Part shown: positions 37,717-45,352 of the stretch, one piece after another
How the letters are laid out: each line of letters opens with the position of its first letter
Numbering within the stretch: position 1 is the first letter of the stretch
Assembly (NCBI RefSeq): GCF_000428065.1
Contig: NZ_ATZF01000006.1
Coordinates: 124,001 to 188,000 of the forward strand
Source: Shimazuella kribbensis DSM 45090
Lineage (GTDB): Bacteria; Bacillota; Bacilli; Thermoactinomycetales; Thermoactinomycetaceae
Direction of reading: 5' to 3'
Length of the DNA: 64,000 bases
The notes under the pieces: generated by a model
Databases searched by the model: none
Told to the model about the DNA's origin: nothing
What the model saw: only the letters and a program-made list of their open reading frames with translations
Position numbers and translations under genes: made by a program

Positions 37717-38355
37717 TTAATTATTATTAAGACTAAGCTTTGTTTTGTATCCACTGGGATTGGCATGCTTTATTTTGCGGTCTATGGTAGCAACCCTGTC
37801 ACTGGGCCTGTTGGTATATGGATAGTGTATTGCTCGCTCAACAAGCTGATCCTCAATAAAACGCATCCTCTTAATTACCTTTCCTTCCTTATTTTTATCA
37901 TAAACATTGTATTTTTTTTGTGGTTCAGCATCTGACCAAATTATATGTGCAATTAGATCATTCTTATGATGTTCTAGCCGATCTGTATTCATGTAACTTT
38001 CATCAGGCTGCCAGTCTCTTGGTAAATCCTCACTTTCCCTATAAAAGAACAAATCATAAATCCTGTTTTTGCTTTCTGTTACTTTCATTTCTTCTTCAAC
38101 TGGGTGTTCCTTACTGTATTTTTCAAACAATTCTTTCAATTCTATTAGATCTTTTGGTGGATTTAGAATCATATAATGCTTTTTAACAGTCACCTCTTCT
38201 TCATCCTTTTTACCAAAGATCTCTTTTGTATTGTCAATTTCGAAAATCTTTGTTTCCCCACTTGATTCCTCATTCTTCTTACATCCAATTAAGTTTAATG
38301 GAATTAAGAATATACCAATCATCAAAACTATAATTTTTAAATTAACTTTAATCAC
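37717..38355 (-). CDS. Putative lipoprotein
   Basis: A 212-residue protein starting at GTG 38355 (GGGGG 8 bases upstream). The N-terminus KVNLKIIVLMIGIFLIPLNLIGC is a lipoprotein signal with the lipobox LIGC; the mature part is acidic-lysine rich with no family I recognise. Likely anchored on the outer face of the membrane. Role unknown. Confidence 0.7.
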   Translation of the reverse strand: MIKVNLKIIVLMIGIFLIPLNLIGCKKNEESSGETKIFEIDNTKEIFGKKDEEEVTVKKHYMILNPPKDLIELKELFEKYSKEHPVEEEMKVTESKNRIYDLFFYRESEDLPRDWQPDESYMNTDRLEHHKNDLIAHIIWSDAEPQKKYNVYDKNKEGKVIKRMRFIEDQLVERAIHYPYTNRPSDRVATIDRKIKHANPSGYKTKLSLNNN

Positions 38356-38933
38356 TCCATTTTCCCCCAAATAGTACATCCATCTCCATTACAGTAAAGG
38401 GCTTATATTTCCCATTATATTCATCATAATTCTGTAAGACAAACCGGAAACGGAATCCCGCTAATTAGATTACTTTTAAATTTGAGATAAGTCGTATGGC
38501 AAACCCTTTCCTCTTTTATGGATTTATTAAAGTAAAAAATTATCAACTTTCTCGCTAACGATATAGGGATAGTGAAACGGATCGCGCTCTAGTCCGTCAG
38601 GTAGATTCCATTATATGGTTCCATTTCCCCTAAGTCGCCGGATGCCGGTTCTATCCCTTATAAATAGAATAAAGATCAACAATACCATACGATTGGACTT
38701 ATATAATTTTTGGGACGATCTCTCTCGTGATACAGGTATGACAAATCGAAGTTGCTGGATAGAGCCATGTTTTTTTATTAAAAGAGTTATAAGAAAAGAA
38801 GGCATACAAAGTGTACAACAACTTATATTAAAAACCCAAGCACAAAAAGACCTCGAAAAATGAGGTCCTTTTTTATTCTTCCGAATGTTATATTATATAA
38901 AATAATGAATTTTCCAAAAGGAGAAATATAACC
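38356..38933. other. Mostly noncoding region with one uncertain frame
   Basis: A plus-strand frame at 38615-38863 (82 codons, ending in FFIKRVIRKEGIQSVQQL and a few more residues) runs into a good terminator hairpin GACCTC/GAGGTC with six T (38849-38876). No ribosome binding site and no family recognised; it may be the end of a lost gene. Nothing else is visible. Confidence 0.4.
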
Positions 38934-39134
38934 ATGTCCTCTCTTGTGTGGTTGTCTATTGACATTGTTGTATTTTGTGCTCTGCTGATCAGTATGGTAT
39001 TAGTTGTTACACCCCATACTCCAAAACCAAAGGAAGAAATGAAACGGGTAATAATTTACCTTATCATCATTCCTGTATTCTCTCTTTTTATGATATGGGT
39101 GTTTATGCCTTTGATTCTATTATGGTATGAGTAA
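38934..39134 (+). CDS. Small membrane protein, 66 residues
   Basis: Two transmembrane helices (LSIDIVVFCALLISMVLVV and YLIIIPVFSLFMIWVF) joined by a proline/lysine-rich turn. AAAAGGAG lies 9 bases upstream of the ATG. No family recognised. Confidence 0.65.
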   Translation: MSSLVWLSIDIVVFCALLISMVLVVTPHTPKPKEEMKRVIIYLIIIPVFSLFMIWVFMPLILLWYE

Positions 39135-39370
39135 CATTTGGGTGAATTTACTGGTAGTGAGGCGTATGAAGAAGAAAAGACGCAGGTGCCAGTGGTACCG
39201 TTCATCCAGGCGATGGGCATGACGGATGGCACCAAGATACTTGTATCGTTACTTTTATTGTCATCATTCATGATACTTGTATCTATATCATTATGATCAC
39301 TTTTGACTTTGTTTGTATTAGTAAGAGCATCTGTTTAGCGGCCTTAAAATCTTGAGCTTTGGCGAATTTC
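39135..39370 (+). other. Region with a possible 52-codon remnant
   Basis: From TTG 39138 a frame reads GEFTGSEAYEEEKTQVPVVP and ends in a hydrophobic stretch (ILVSLLLLSSFMILVSI) at 39296. It lacks a ribosome binding site and follows the membrane gene by three bases, so it may be read-through sequence or a decayed small membrane protein. Confidence 0.3.
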
Positions 39371-39418
39371 AAAACCATATTCAATTATTCAATATTTTAG
39401 TTGAATATGGTTTTTTTC
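39371..39418 (+). terminator. Terminator overlapping the downstream -35 box
   Basis: AAAACCATATTCAA pairs with TTGAATATGGTTTT, followed by further T. The right arm starts with TTGAAT, the -35 element of the next promoter. Confidence 0.8.
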
Positions 39419-39447
39419 TGATATATAATTCAATTAATCAATTGAAT
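39401..39447 (+). promoter_or_regulatory. Second copy of the ArsR-rhodanese type promoter/operator
   Basis: TTGAAT (39401-39406), 17 bases, TATAAT (39424-39429), ATTCAA, two bases, AATCAATTGAAT (39436-39447). Element order and spacing equal those at 36801-36847. The first ATG after it (39472) meets a stop after two codons, so the original first gene seems lost; the next intact gene is thioredoxin at 39672. Confidence 0.75.
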
Positions 39448-39671
39448 ACAAAATAAAGAAAGGTTGAATTCATGACATAACCACTTCTCAAACGGAACAA
39501 GGTAAAACAATCATAAGCTAACTATATTGGTTATTACATTCCACAAATCGAATTTAGAAGTATGTTTTGATGTAAAGTTTTATTTTTTCCATGGTAATTG
39601 GTATCACACTACCATGCGTAAATGAATGTATAGAAGTATATGAAAATCCCATAAGAAAAGGAAGGTACAAA

Positions 39672-39989
39672 ATGGCTCTTAAGCAGGTAACGGATGCAAC
39701 TTTTAAAAAAAGTGTACAAAATGAAGGATTAACAGTAGTCAACTTCTGGGCGCCTTGGTGCGGTCCCTGTAAAATGTTTGCACCTGTTCTCGAGGTCTAT
39801 GACTTGGAACAACGAGATGATGTAAGAATTCTTAAAATAAACGTGGATAAAAACGAGAAAATCGCGTCCTTCTTTAGAGTAATGTCTCTTCCCACCACGA
39901 TTTTATTTAAGGATGGAAAACCAATTGATAAAAAAATCGGTTTTCTGCCCAAAGAAGCGTTGGCAGGGTGGATATCTGCAAATAAATAA
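39672..39989 (+). CDS. Thioredoxin
   Basis: A 105-residue thioredoxin with the active site NFWAPWCGPCKMFAP and the cis-proline in SLPTTILFKDG. AAGGAAGG lies 6 bases before the ATG at 39672; the frame upstream to 39591 looks like a residue of another gene. It is probably cotranscribed with the MFS gene 33 bases downstream and may belong to the ArsR-rhodanese regulon. Confidence 0.92.
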   Translation: MALKQVTDATFKKSVQNEGLTVVNFWAPWCGPCKMFAPVLEVYDLEQRDDVRILKINVDKNEKIASFFRVMSLPTTILFKDGKPIDKKIGFLPKEALAGWISANK

Positions 39990-40022
39990 TCTGATATTTA
40001 AGATAATGATTGGAGAAAAAAT

Positions 40023-41450
40023 ATGAAAGAAACTTTTTTAGATTTAAAATCTGACAACATCAGAGACAATAAACCGAATAAAACGCGCTTTGCATTTACG
40101 ATTCTGGCTATCGTGCAGGCGACCTTGATTTTTACAATTGCCCTGATCATCGTGCCACTGCCCAAGATTGCCAGCGAGTTTGCTCTAAGCTCGGCGAATT
40201 TACTACTTGTCCAAGTGGCTTATGGATTACCATTCAGCGGTCTTCTACTGTTTGGTGGGCGATTAGCAGATCGTTATCGCGGACGGCTGATGTTTGTGAT
40301 AGGACTCATCATATTTGGGGGGGCATCTGTAATTGCCGCATTTGCCCCAAACTTTGAAATGTTGGTAAGCATGCGTTTCATACAAGGTATCGGAGCAGCA
40401 CTCACAGCGCCTGCTGCATTGGCGGTATTGCGGACGTTATTTCCTGATCCAGCAGCTTTCGGCAAAGCCATGGCCATATGGGGTGGGGTACCTTTTCTCG
40501 GCGCAATTATAGGATTCGTTATTCCTGGTATACTAACAAATTGGATATCTTGGCGGTGGATGTTTGTTTTTCCGATTGTGGTTGCAATAGTAGCCTTAAC
40601 TTTAACACGCAAATTGCTGCCGATTGGCTATGACAACACTTCCGTTAAACAACTAGGACTTGATCCAGTTGGGGCTGTACTCGTTACCTTGGGTATTTCG
40701 CTGGCTAGTTATGGTTTGATTGCAAGCGGTGACTATCCATGGACATCTACTACTGTGTATGGACCACTGGCTGTTGGTATTGTGCTGTTAGTAGCTTTCC
40801 TCCTGGTTGAACGAAAAGTACGTGATCCTTTGCTTCCGCCTGGCTTCGTTATAGAACCTCGTCGTATAACTGGGCTACTGGGAATATTCTTGGCTGCAGC
40901 AGGTTCTATGCTGATCGAATATATTCTAACCCTCTACCTTCAGCAGATTAGAGGATGGTCATCGTTGGAAACAGCAGTCTCATTCCTGCCTTTTCTGATA
41001 ACGATGATTGTAGCTAACCAAGTCGCAGCATCATTAGTTTCCCGATTCGGAGTAGCACGTATTACTACTGTAGGAGGAGTTATCGCGGCTATTGGGCTTG
41101 GTATTCTAGCTAGTATCAACCCTAATACAGTGTATGTATACAGCTTGTTGCCTGGCCAGATATTTCTGGCGATGGGTATCTCATTTGTCCTTTCGGGTGC
41201 AGCGGTTCTTTCCATGACGAATGTTCCACAACATCAAGCTGGTCTAGCAGGAGGTGTGTTGAACACAGCTATGGAGTTGGGGCCGACGGTGGGGCTCACG
41301 TTGTTAATGTCTGTAGCAGCGACACAAACGGATCTGGTTCAAGGCTATGCTTGGGCATTCGGAACAGCTGGGGCAGTTTATCTTGTAAATGCGGTTGTGT
41401 CGAGCATGTTGCTTCGCCGTAGATCTTCTGAGAAGTACCAACAAACCTAA
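40023..41450 (+). CDS. MFS drug exporter, DHA2 (14-helix) type
   Basis: A 475-residue transporter with about 14 hydrophobic helices. Motif A is present as GGRLADRYRGRLMF, and motif C is represented by GGVPFLGAIIGFVIPG. Members export drugs with proton influx. TTGGAGAAAAAAT precedes the ATG. It shares a unit with thioredoxin. GC content is somewhat above the neighbours. Confidence 0.88.
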   Translation: MKETFLDLKSDNIRDNKPNKTRFAFTILAIVQATLIFTIALIIVPLPKIASEFALSSANLLLVQVAYGLPFSGLLLFGGRLADRYRGRLMFVIGLIIFGGASVIAAFAPNFEMLVSMRFIQGIGAALTAPAALAVLRTLFPDPAAFGKAMAIWGGVPFLGAIIGFVIPGILTNWISWRWMFVFPIVVAIVALTLTRKLLPIGYDNTSVKQLGLDPVGAVLVTLGISLASYGLIASGDYPWTSTTVYGPLAVGIVLLVAFLLVERKVRDPLLPPGFVIEPRRITGLLGIFLAAAGSMLIEYILTLYLQQIRGWSSLETAVSFLPFLITMIVANQVAASLVSRFGVARITTVGGVIAAIGLGILASINPNTVYVYSLLPGQIFLAMGISFVLSGAAVLSMTNVPQHQAGLAGGVLNTAMELGPTVGLTLLMSVAATQTDLVQGYAWAFGTAGAVYLVNAVVSSMLLRRRSSEKYQQT

Positions 41451-41560
41451 TTGTGAGTGCGCTTGATTGGGTTGTTTCACCTTTATTATAGACTGGTGGG
41501 AAATAACTCCATCATCGATATCAGCTTCGTAGCAGTTGTGTTGAATTTTACTACCGCATT

Positions 41561-41992
41561 GTGTGGGTGATGATGCATATTTGTCAGGCTGATCAGCTGA
41601 TAAAGTTCGCAAGACAGGGTGGTCTTTCCAGAGGAGAGGCCACCTCTTTTATTCATCAACATTTCCTTGTGCATCTTCTTGTACATGTACATGTATTTCT
41701 TGCTGGCTGTGTCTTTACCGCTTCCATGATTTATATCGATCCCACTGCTTACCGCTTTTCTTATTCTTTTCGTTTCATGGTACTCTGGATTGCATTAGCA
41801 GCTCATGAGATTTTAGCGCAGTACATTTATATTCATCCGCCAACCAGTACCTCCATAGACCAAGCGAACATCGGGAGAATGGTAATGTATTATGGTGGAG
41901 ATGTGATGGACGTTGCCATTATCTATTTGCTTTGTGTGCATTGGTTTAAAGCCACTCGTTTTCGTACCTCTGCTTTTTTCTCCTATGATTAA
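41561..41992 (+). pseudogene. C-terminal remnant of a CtaG-like membrane protein
   Basis: About 110 residues from HFLVHLLVHVHVFLAGCVFT to the stop have the histidine-rich helices and GGDVMDVAIIYLL segment of Caa3-type cytochrome oxidase assembly protein CtaG, normally around 250-300 residues. The first part of the frame (before about 41650) is unrelated and lies over a hairpin (GGTGGTC/GGCCACC), so the N-terminal half is missing. Confidence 0.6.
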
Positions 41993-42161
41993 TTCTCTAC
42001 GATAGTTGTCACGGTGCTTCCTTCTTTCATACCCAGCTCATCTCCATATGAATAACTAAAATCCACATAATATTATGTCAAATTTAAATATTGATTATTC
42101 ATATTTATATAAATAATGTTATAATTAATTTGTAAGATCCCCCACAGGAGAGGAGAACCAC

Positions 42162-42269
42162 ATGCCTCCAGGCAACACTCTGATTTGCAGGAATTGCGGT
42201 AAGATACCACTTACCACCATTTTCTGCGAAACGTGTCGCCTGTGTATCAACTGTTGTGGTGGTCACTAA
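42162..42269 (+). CDS. Cys-rich micro-peptide A (35 residues)
   Basis: Starts MPPGNTLICRNCGKIP with AGGAGAGGAG directly upstream, a very strong site for so short a frame. It contains seven cysteines, arranged C-x2-C then C-x2-C-x2-C-x2-C-C, and ends in GGH. A related peptide lies at 50180-50305: both share NCG, then an aromatic residue before C-x-T-C-x2-C-I-x-C-C and a final GH or GSH. The spacing suggests a metal-binding knuckle or a modified peptide; nothing known matches with confidence. Local GC content is higher than the surroundings. Confidence 0.75.
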   Translation: MPPGNTLICRNCGKIPLTTIFCETCRLCINCCGGH

Positions 42270-42432
42270 GAACAGTTCTAGAGTCTAACGATTCTACGAT
42301 CTGTTCCATCTGGATGATTTGCTGGCAGTGTAAACCCTGCTCGCAAGTGGAACTGGTACGCTAACAGCCGTTAGTAGTTGTTCCAATCCAGTGCCCCTCA
42401 TTCTGTACAGGATGAGGGGCAACTAATTTTAC
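42270..42432 (+). ncRNA. Structured RNA region behind Cys-rich peptide A
   Basis: Three stems follow the stop codon at once: GAACAG/CTGTTC (42270-42306) with an inner TAGA/TCTA; GGAAC/GTTCC (42349-42384) enclosing CTAAC/GTTAG; and a terminator GCCCCTCAT/ATGAGGGGC (42393-42420) before AACTAATTTT. The density of paired arms suggests a folded 3' region or small RNA. Covariation is untested. Confidence 0.5.
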
Positions 42433-42526
42433 AGATACTTTTTATGTATATAATCAAGACAATAATCAACATAAAAAAATGTAATCGGGAAATGTCCGTA
42501 ATAATAGATCAGTTCCCTCCTTTCTT

Positions 42527-42838
42527 TCAAAAAATGTCATAACTGCGCCCATGTATATACGTCATCCCTCTATCCATTTTCACCACTTCCGCATCCAGCA
42601 GGACCAACTCAAATTTTCCCCCTGTTTCACTAGTGATCATCAGTTTGCTCACATTTCTCGTAGGAATGGATGGTTTTTGATACGGTTGATCTTCAAACGT
42701 ATAGGTAATCTGAAGTTTATCTTCGGAAAGGGAAACTTTTGAACCACTATAAAGCCTCCATTGTGGCAAGCACTTCAATGCATCGACAAACGCTGTCACT
42801 TTCTCTTGGCAACCTTCGATTTGTATTTGTAACGCCAT
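42527..42838 (-). CDS. Small protein, possibly DUF3970-like
   Basis: A 103-residue protein starting MALQIQIEGCQEKVTAFV with AAGGAGAG upstream. The beginning, a beta strand followed by a helix with V..FV.AL, resembles the small DUF3970-type proteins of Bacillus plasmids and integrative elements; the assignment is weak. The start overlaps the upstream stop (TAATG), so the two genes are coupled. Confidence 0.6.
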   Translation of the reverse strand: MALQIQIEGCQEKVTAFVDALKCLPQWRLYSGSKVSLSEDKLQITYTFEDQPYQKPSIPTRNVSKLMITSETGGKFELVLLDAEVVKMDRGMTYIHGRSYDIF

Positions 42839-43104
42839 TATGATCTCTCCTTGTCCCATTCTTGCAATCGCCTGATCTCCATACGAATCAAAGCATGAAT
42901 CCATCTTTCGTGATGATCCAATCCATATGGAAATAAATAGGTTACGATAAACCCTTTTCTCAACTGTCTCAGTTCTTCGATGATTTGCTGTTTATGAAAA
43001 TACATATGGTCCACGGTATAATCGTATTTATCTGCTATGATCTGTAAAGTTTGGGTAACTTCAACTGGCACCGTTTTATTCTCAATCAGCCAATCCAAAT
43101 TCAT
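42838..43104 (-). CDS. Small helical protein, 88 residues
   Basis: Starts MNLDWLIENKTVPVEVTQTL. A His/Arg-rich helical protein (LDHHERWIHALIRMEIRRLQ) of no family I recognise. First gene of a coupled pair and divergent from the HTH-TPR regulator, 224 bases away, so regulation by that protein is plausible. Confidence 0.6.
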   Translation of the reverse strand: MNLDWLIENKTVPVEVTQTLQIIADKYDYTVDHMYFHKQQIIEELRQLRKGFIVTYLFPYGLDHHERWIHALIRMEIRRLQEWDKERS

Positions 43105-43328
43105 GGCTTAATTATAGATGCAGTCTTCCGTCTTTTCCCATTTTACGCGGATTTAACTTTGAGATTAAAATCTGGCAGTCTTACTACTCGTAACTCTTGA
43201 TTTTATGGAAGAACTTCTATTTAGATCATCCTTGATTTCAAAATAGAAACTAAAATCACAATATTTTATTAAGTGCAGTCCCTTTATGGCATAATGGGTC
43301 AAATAGTATAATAAAGGGGCGTTATGAC

Positions 43329-44675
43329 TTGGAGAATTGCAATCCTGATCATCCAATGGTTCGTTATGTACTTCGTAAAGTGAGGGCAGAACAAGGGCTT
43401 CGCTTAAAGGATCTAGAAGATTACCAGATTTCTTCTGCATCGATTAGCAATCTAGAGCGCGGTGAGGTTAAGACGCGGGATGGAACATTTGAGTATTTGT
43501 TGAAGAAACTAGGGTTGAATCAAAAGAAATTGAGAGAGTTAGTAGAAAATGAGAAAGAAGAAATCGAAGAACTACAGTTTACATTAGAATGTGTGGAATC
43601 ACTCTTAGAACAAGGGATCAATGAACCCGCGATAAAACAACTAGAGCAAATTCAACTAGAAGATTTTCATCCATTAATATCTTATTTCTGCTATCTAGAA
43701 GGCTACTATAATAGAAGATTGAAAAATTGGCCTCAAGCGCGTAAAAGCTTTCAAAAAGGGATACGTCTATGTAGTCAACATAATCTAAAACCACAAGATA
43801 ATATTCTAGCTGCTTGTTACAATCAACTAAGTATTTGTAGTTATAACCAACATAACTTCTCTCAAGCAATTGCTTTTGCAGATCAAGGTTTAAAGGTATT
43901 CGATGATACGCTGAAAAGAGAAGATATTCAATACTCCCTACAAAGTAATAAAATCCTTTACTTAATAAAATCATCCCAAATGAATTATGCTGCTCAAACT
44001 TTAGATAAACTCTGGAATTCTATCGATAAAATCAAACGAAAAGTTGTTGTAATTACCTTACACAAATTCCAATCTATCATACTGCGAAGTTGGGGGATGT
44101 ATCCCAAGGCAACCATGATCTGCGAGGAAGGAATCAGATTCGCTAGCATTAATGGATTCCAAGATCAACAGCTTGACATTTTAAATATTTTGGGAAGCAT
44201 CCTATTGGAACAAAATGAGCTTCATAAAGCTAAAAAACGTTTTCAAATGGTGCTTTTAATGGATCAAAAATTGGACTTCCCATTTGTTCATATTGATGCT
44301 CATACTTACCTTGCAATCTTACACTCTAAACAGAAAGATTGGCAAACGGCGGAAAGTCATGCAACTTCAGCCATTGAAATGAGTAGAAAAATAACAAATG
44401 ATTTTCGATTAGCGAAGGCTTCCATTGTAAAAGGTGATATACTTTGCAAACAAATGAAATGGGAACAAGCGATACCTTTCTACCAAGAGACAATTAAAAT
44501 AACCACTAAACATGGATTTATAAACAGAAAGTATACAGCTCTTTCTCGGTTATCACGTTGCTTTGATGTGTTGAATAATCATGTGGAATTGATAACATGT
44601 ATGAAACAGATGCTTGAAATCCAAAATGACTTAAAAATTACAAGCGAGGAGGATGAGATATATGATTTCTTTTAA
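43329..44675 (+). CDS. HTH-TPR transcription regulator, RRNPP-like
   Basis: A 448-residue protein: N-terminal XRE-type helix-turn-helix (residues about 9-57, RAEQGLRLKDLEDYQISSAS) and eight or nine TPR-like helix pairs from about 100 to 440. This is the layout of PlcR/NprR/Rgg-like peptide receptors. TTG 43329 is used as start because GGGG lies 9 bases before it; an ATG at 43356 is an alternative. A 17-codon ORF with its own GGAGG overlaps the end, and a two-gene unit is divergent; both may be partners. Confidence 0.82.
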   Translation: MENCNPDHPMVRYVLRKVRAEQGLRLKDLEDYQISSASISNLERGEVKTRDGTFEYLLKKLGLNQKKLRELVENEKEEIEELQFTLECVESLLEQGINEPAIKQLEQIQLEDFHPLISYFCYLEGYYNRRLKNWPQARKSFQKGIRLCSQHNLKPQDNILAACYNQLSICSYNQHNFSQAIAFADQGLKVFDDTLKREDIQYSLQSNKILYLIKSSQMNYAAQTLDKLWNSIDKIKRKVVVITLHKFQSIILRSWGMYPKATMICEEGIRFASINGFQDQQLDILNILGSILLEQNELHKAKKRFQMVLLMDQKLDFPFVHIDAHTYLAILHSKQKDWQTAESHATSAIEMSRKITNDFRLAKASIVKGDILCKQMKWEQAIPFYQETIKITTKHGFINRKYTALSRLSRCFDVLNNHVELITCMKQMLEIQNDLKITSEEDEIYDFF

Positions 44676-44715
44676 TCAGTTGTTTATGGGGAAAGGTGAC
44701 GAAACCGTAGACTAA
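44662..44715 (+). CDS. Candidate signal peptide ORF overlapping the regulator
   Basis: MISFNQLFMGKGDETVD, 17 residues, in the +1 frame across the regulator stop. GGAGG sits 9 bases before the ATG, inside the regulator's last codons, so translation would be coupled. Peptide genes of RRNPP systems commonly sit just here. It lacks a classical signal sequence, which argues for caution. Confidence 0.5.
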   Translation: MISFNQLFMGKGDETVD

Positions 44716-44752
44716 TTCTTTTTAATCAAGGAAGGGATTACTTATAAGAAAA

Positions 44753-44875
44753 ATGAATATGGTCATAATACGGTTGAAAAATGATAATGGAGTTATAAAA
44801 AAGAGGTCTTTCTACAAATTTATAGGAATTCTCTTTTATTTAAAGTCACATATTTCACAGTTCGTTTCAACATAA
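44753..44875 (+). CDS. Possible 40-residue basic peptide
   Basis: Begins MNMVIIRLKNDNGVIKKRSF and has a hydrophobic middle (FIGILFYL). GGAAGGG is upstream but about 16 bases away, too far for a good site. It could be a second peptide of the regulator locus or chance. Confidence 0.25.
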   Translation: MNMVIIRLKNDNGVIKKRSFYKFIGILFYLKSHISQFVST

Positions 44876-45352
44876 CAAAATATTTAATATAATTTCAATT
44901 TCTTATCGTTTTTTAACTAAAAATGTTTTATCTAGTGAAGTACATGAAGTTTCGTTTCAATCTCTTTTAAGTACTCTCTAAAACACAAAAACGAAAGAAA
45001 CGAAAGATAATGCACCCTGTTAAACCCAATAATAAGACGAATAATTATATTTATCTAAAAAATAAGTATAAAAAGAGATTATCGATCCCCTATTTTTGTG
45101 CACTATTGGAGGGCGATGACTTCGTACTAATTTTTGATTTCAGATAATCCCGATAATTGAAGATGGGTTGAACCCATCTTTTTTGATTCAGATCATTTAT
45201 TTTAAATAAATAAATAATTCCCCCTATTTTCATATTTCCACTTAGAATATTATTATTGTAAATCAACATAAATATCGTTGGATATTTATTAAATTTAAAT
45301 TATAATAAATATAGTTTTGAACAAATTGATTTTTGATAACAGGGGGATTTAT
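44876..45352. other. Noncoding region before the M14 carboxypeptidase
   Basis: Very AT-rich. A terminator hairpin AGATGGGTT/AACCCATCT with six T lies at 45161-45184. Several TATAAT-like boxes occur near 45295-45305 and one of them probably drives the carboxypeptidase gene. No gene seen. Confidence 0.55.

Noticed and set aside
41600-41660. GGTGG...CCACC hairpin with T-run that resembles a T-box end
   Set aside because: No T-box sequence, specifier stem or aminoacyl-tRNA synthetase gene follows.
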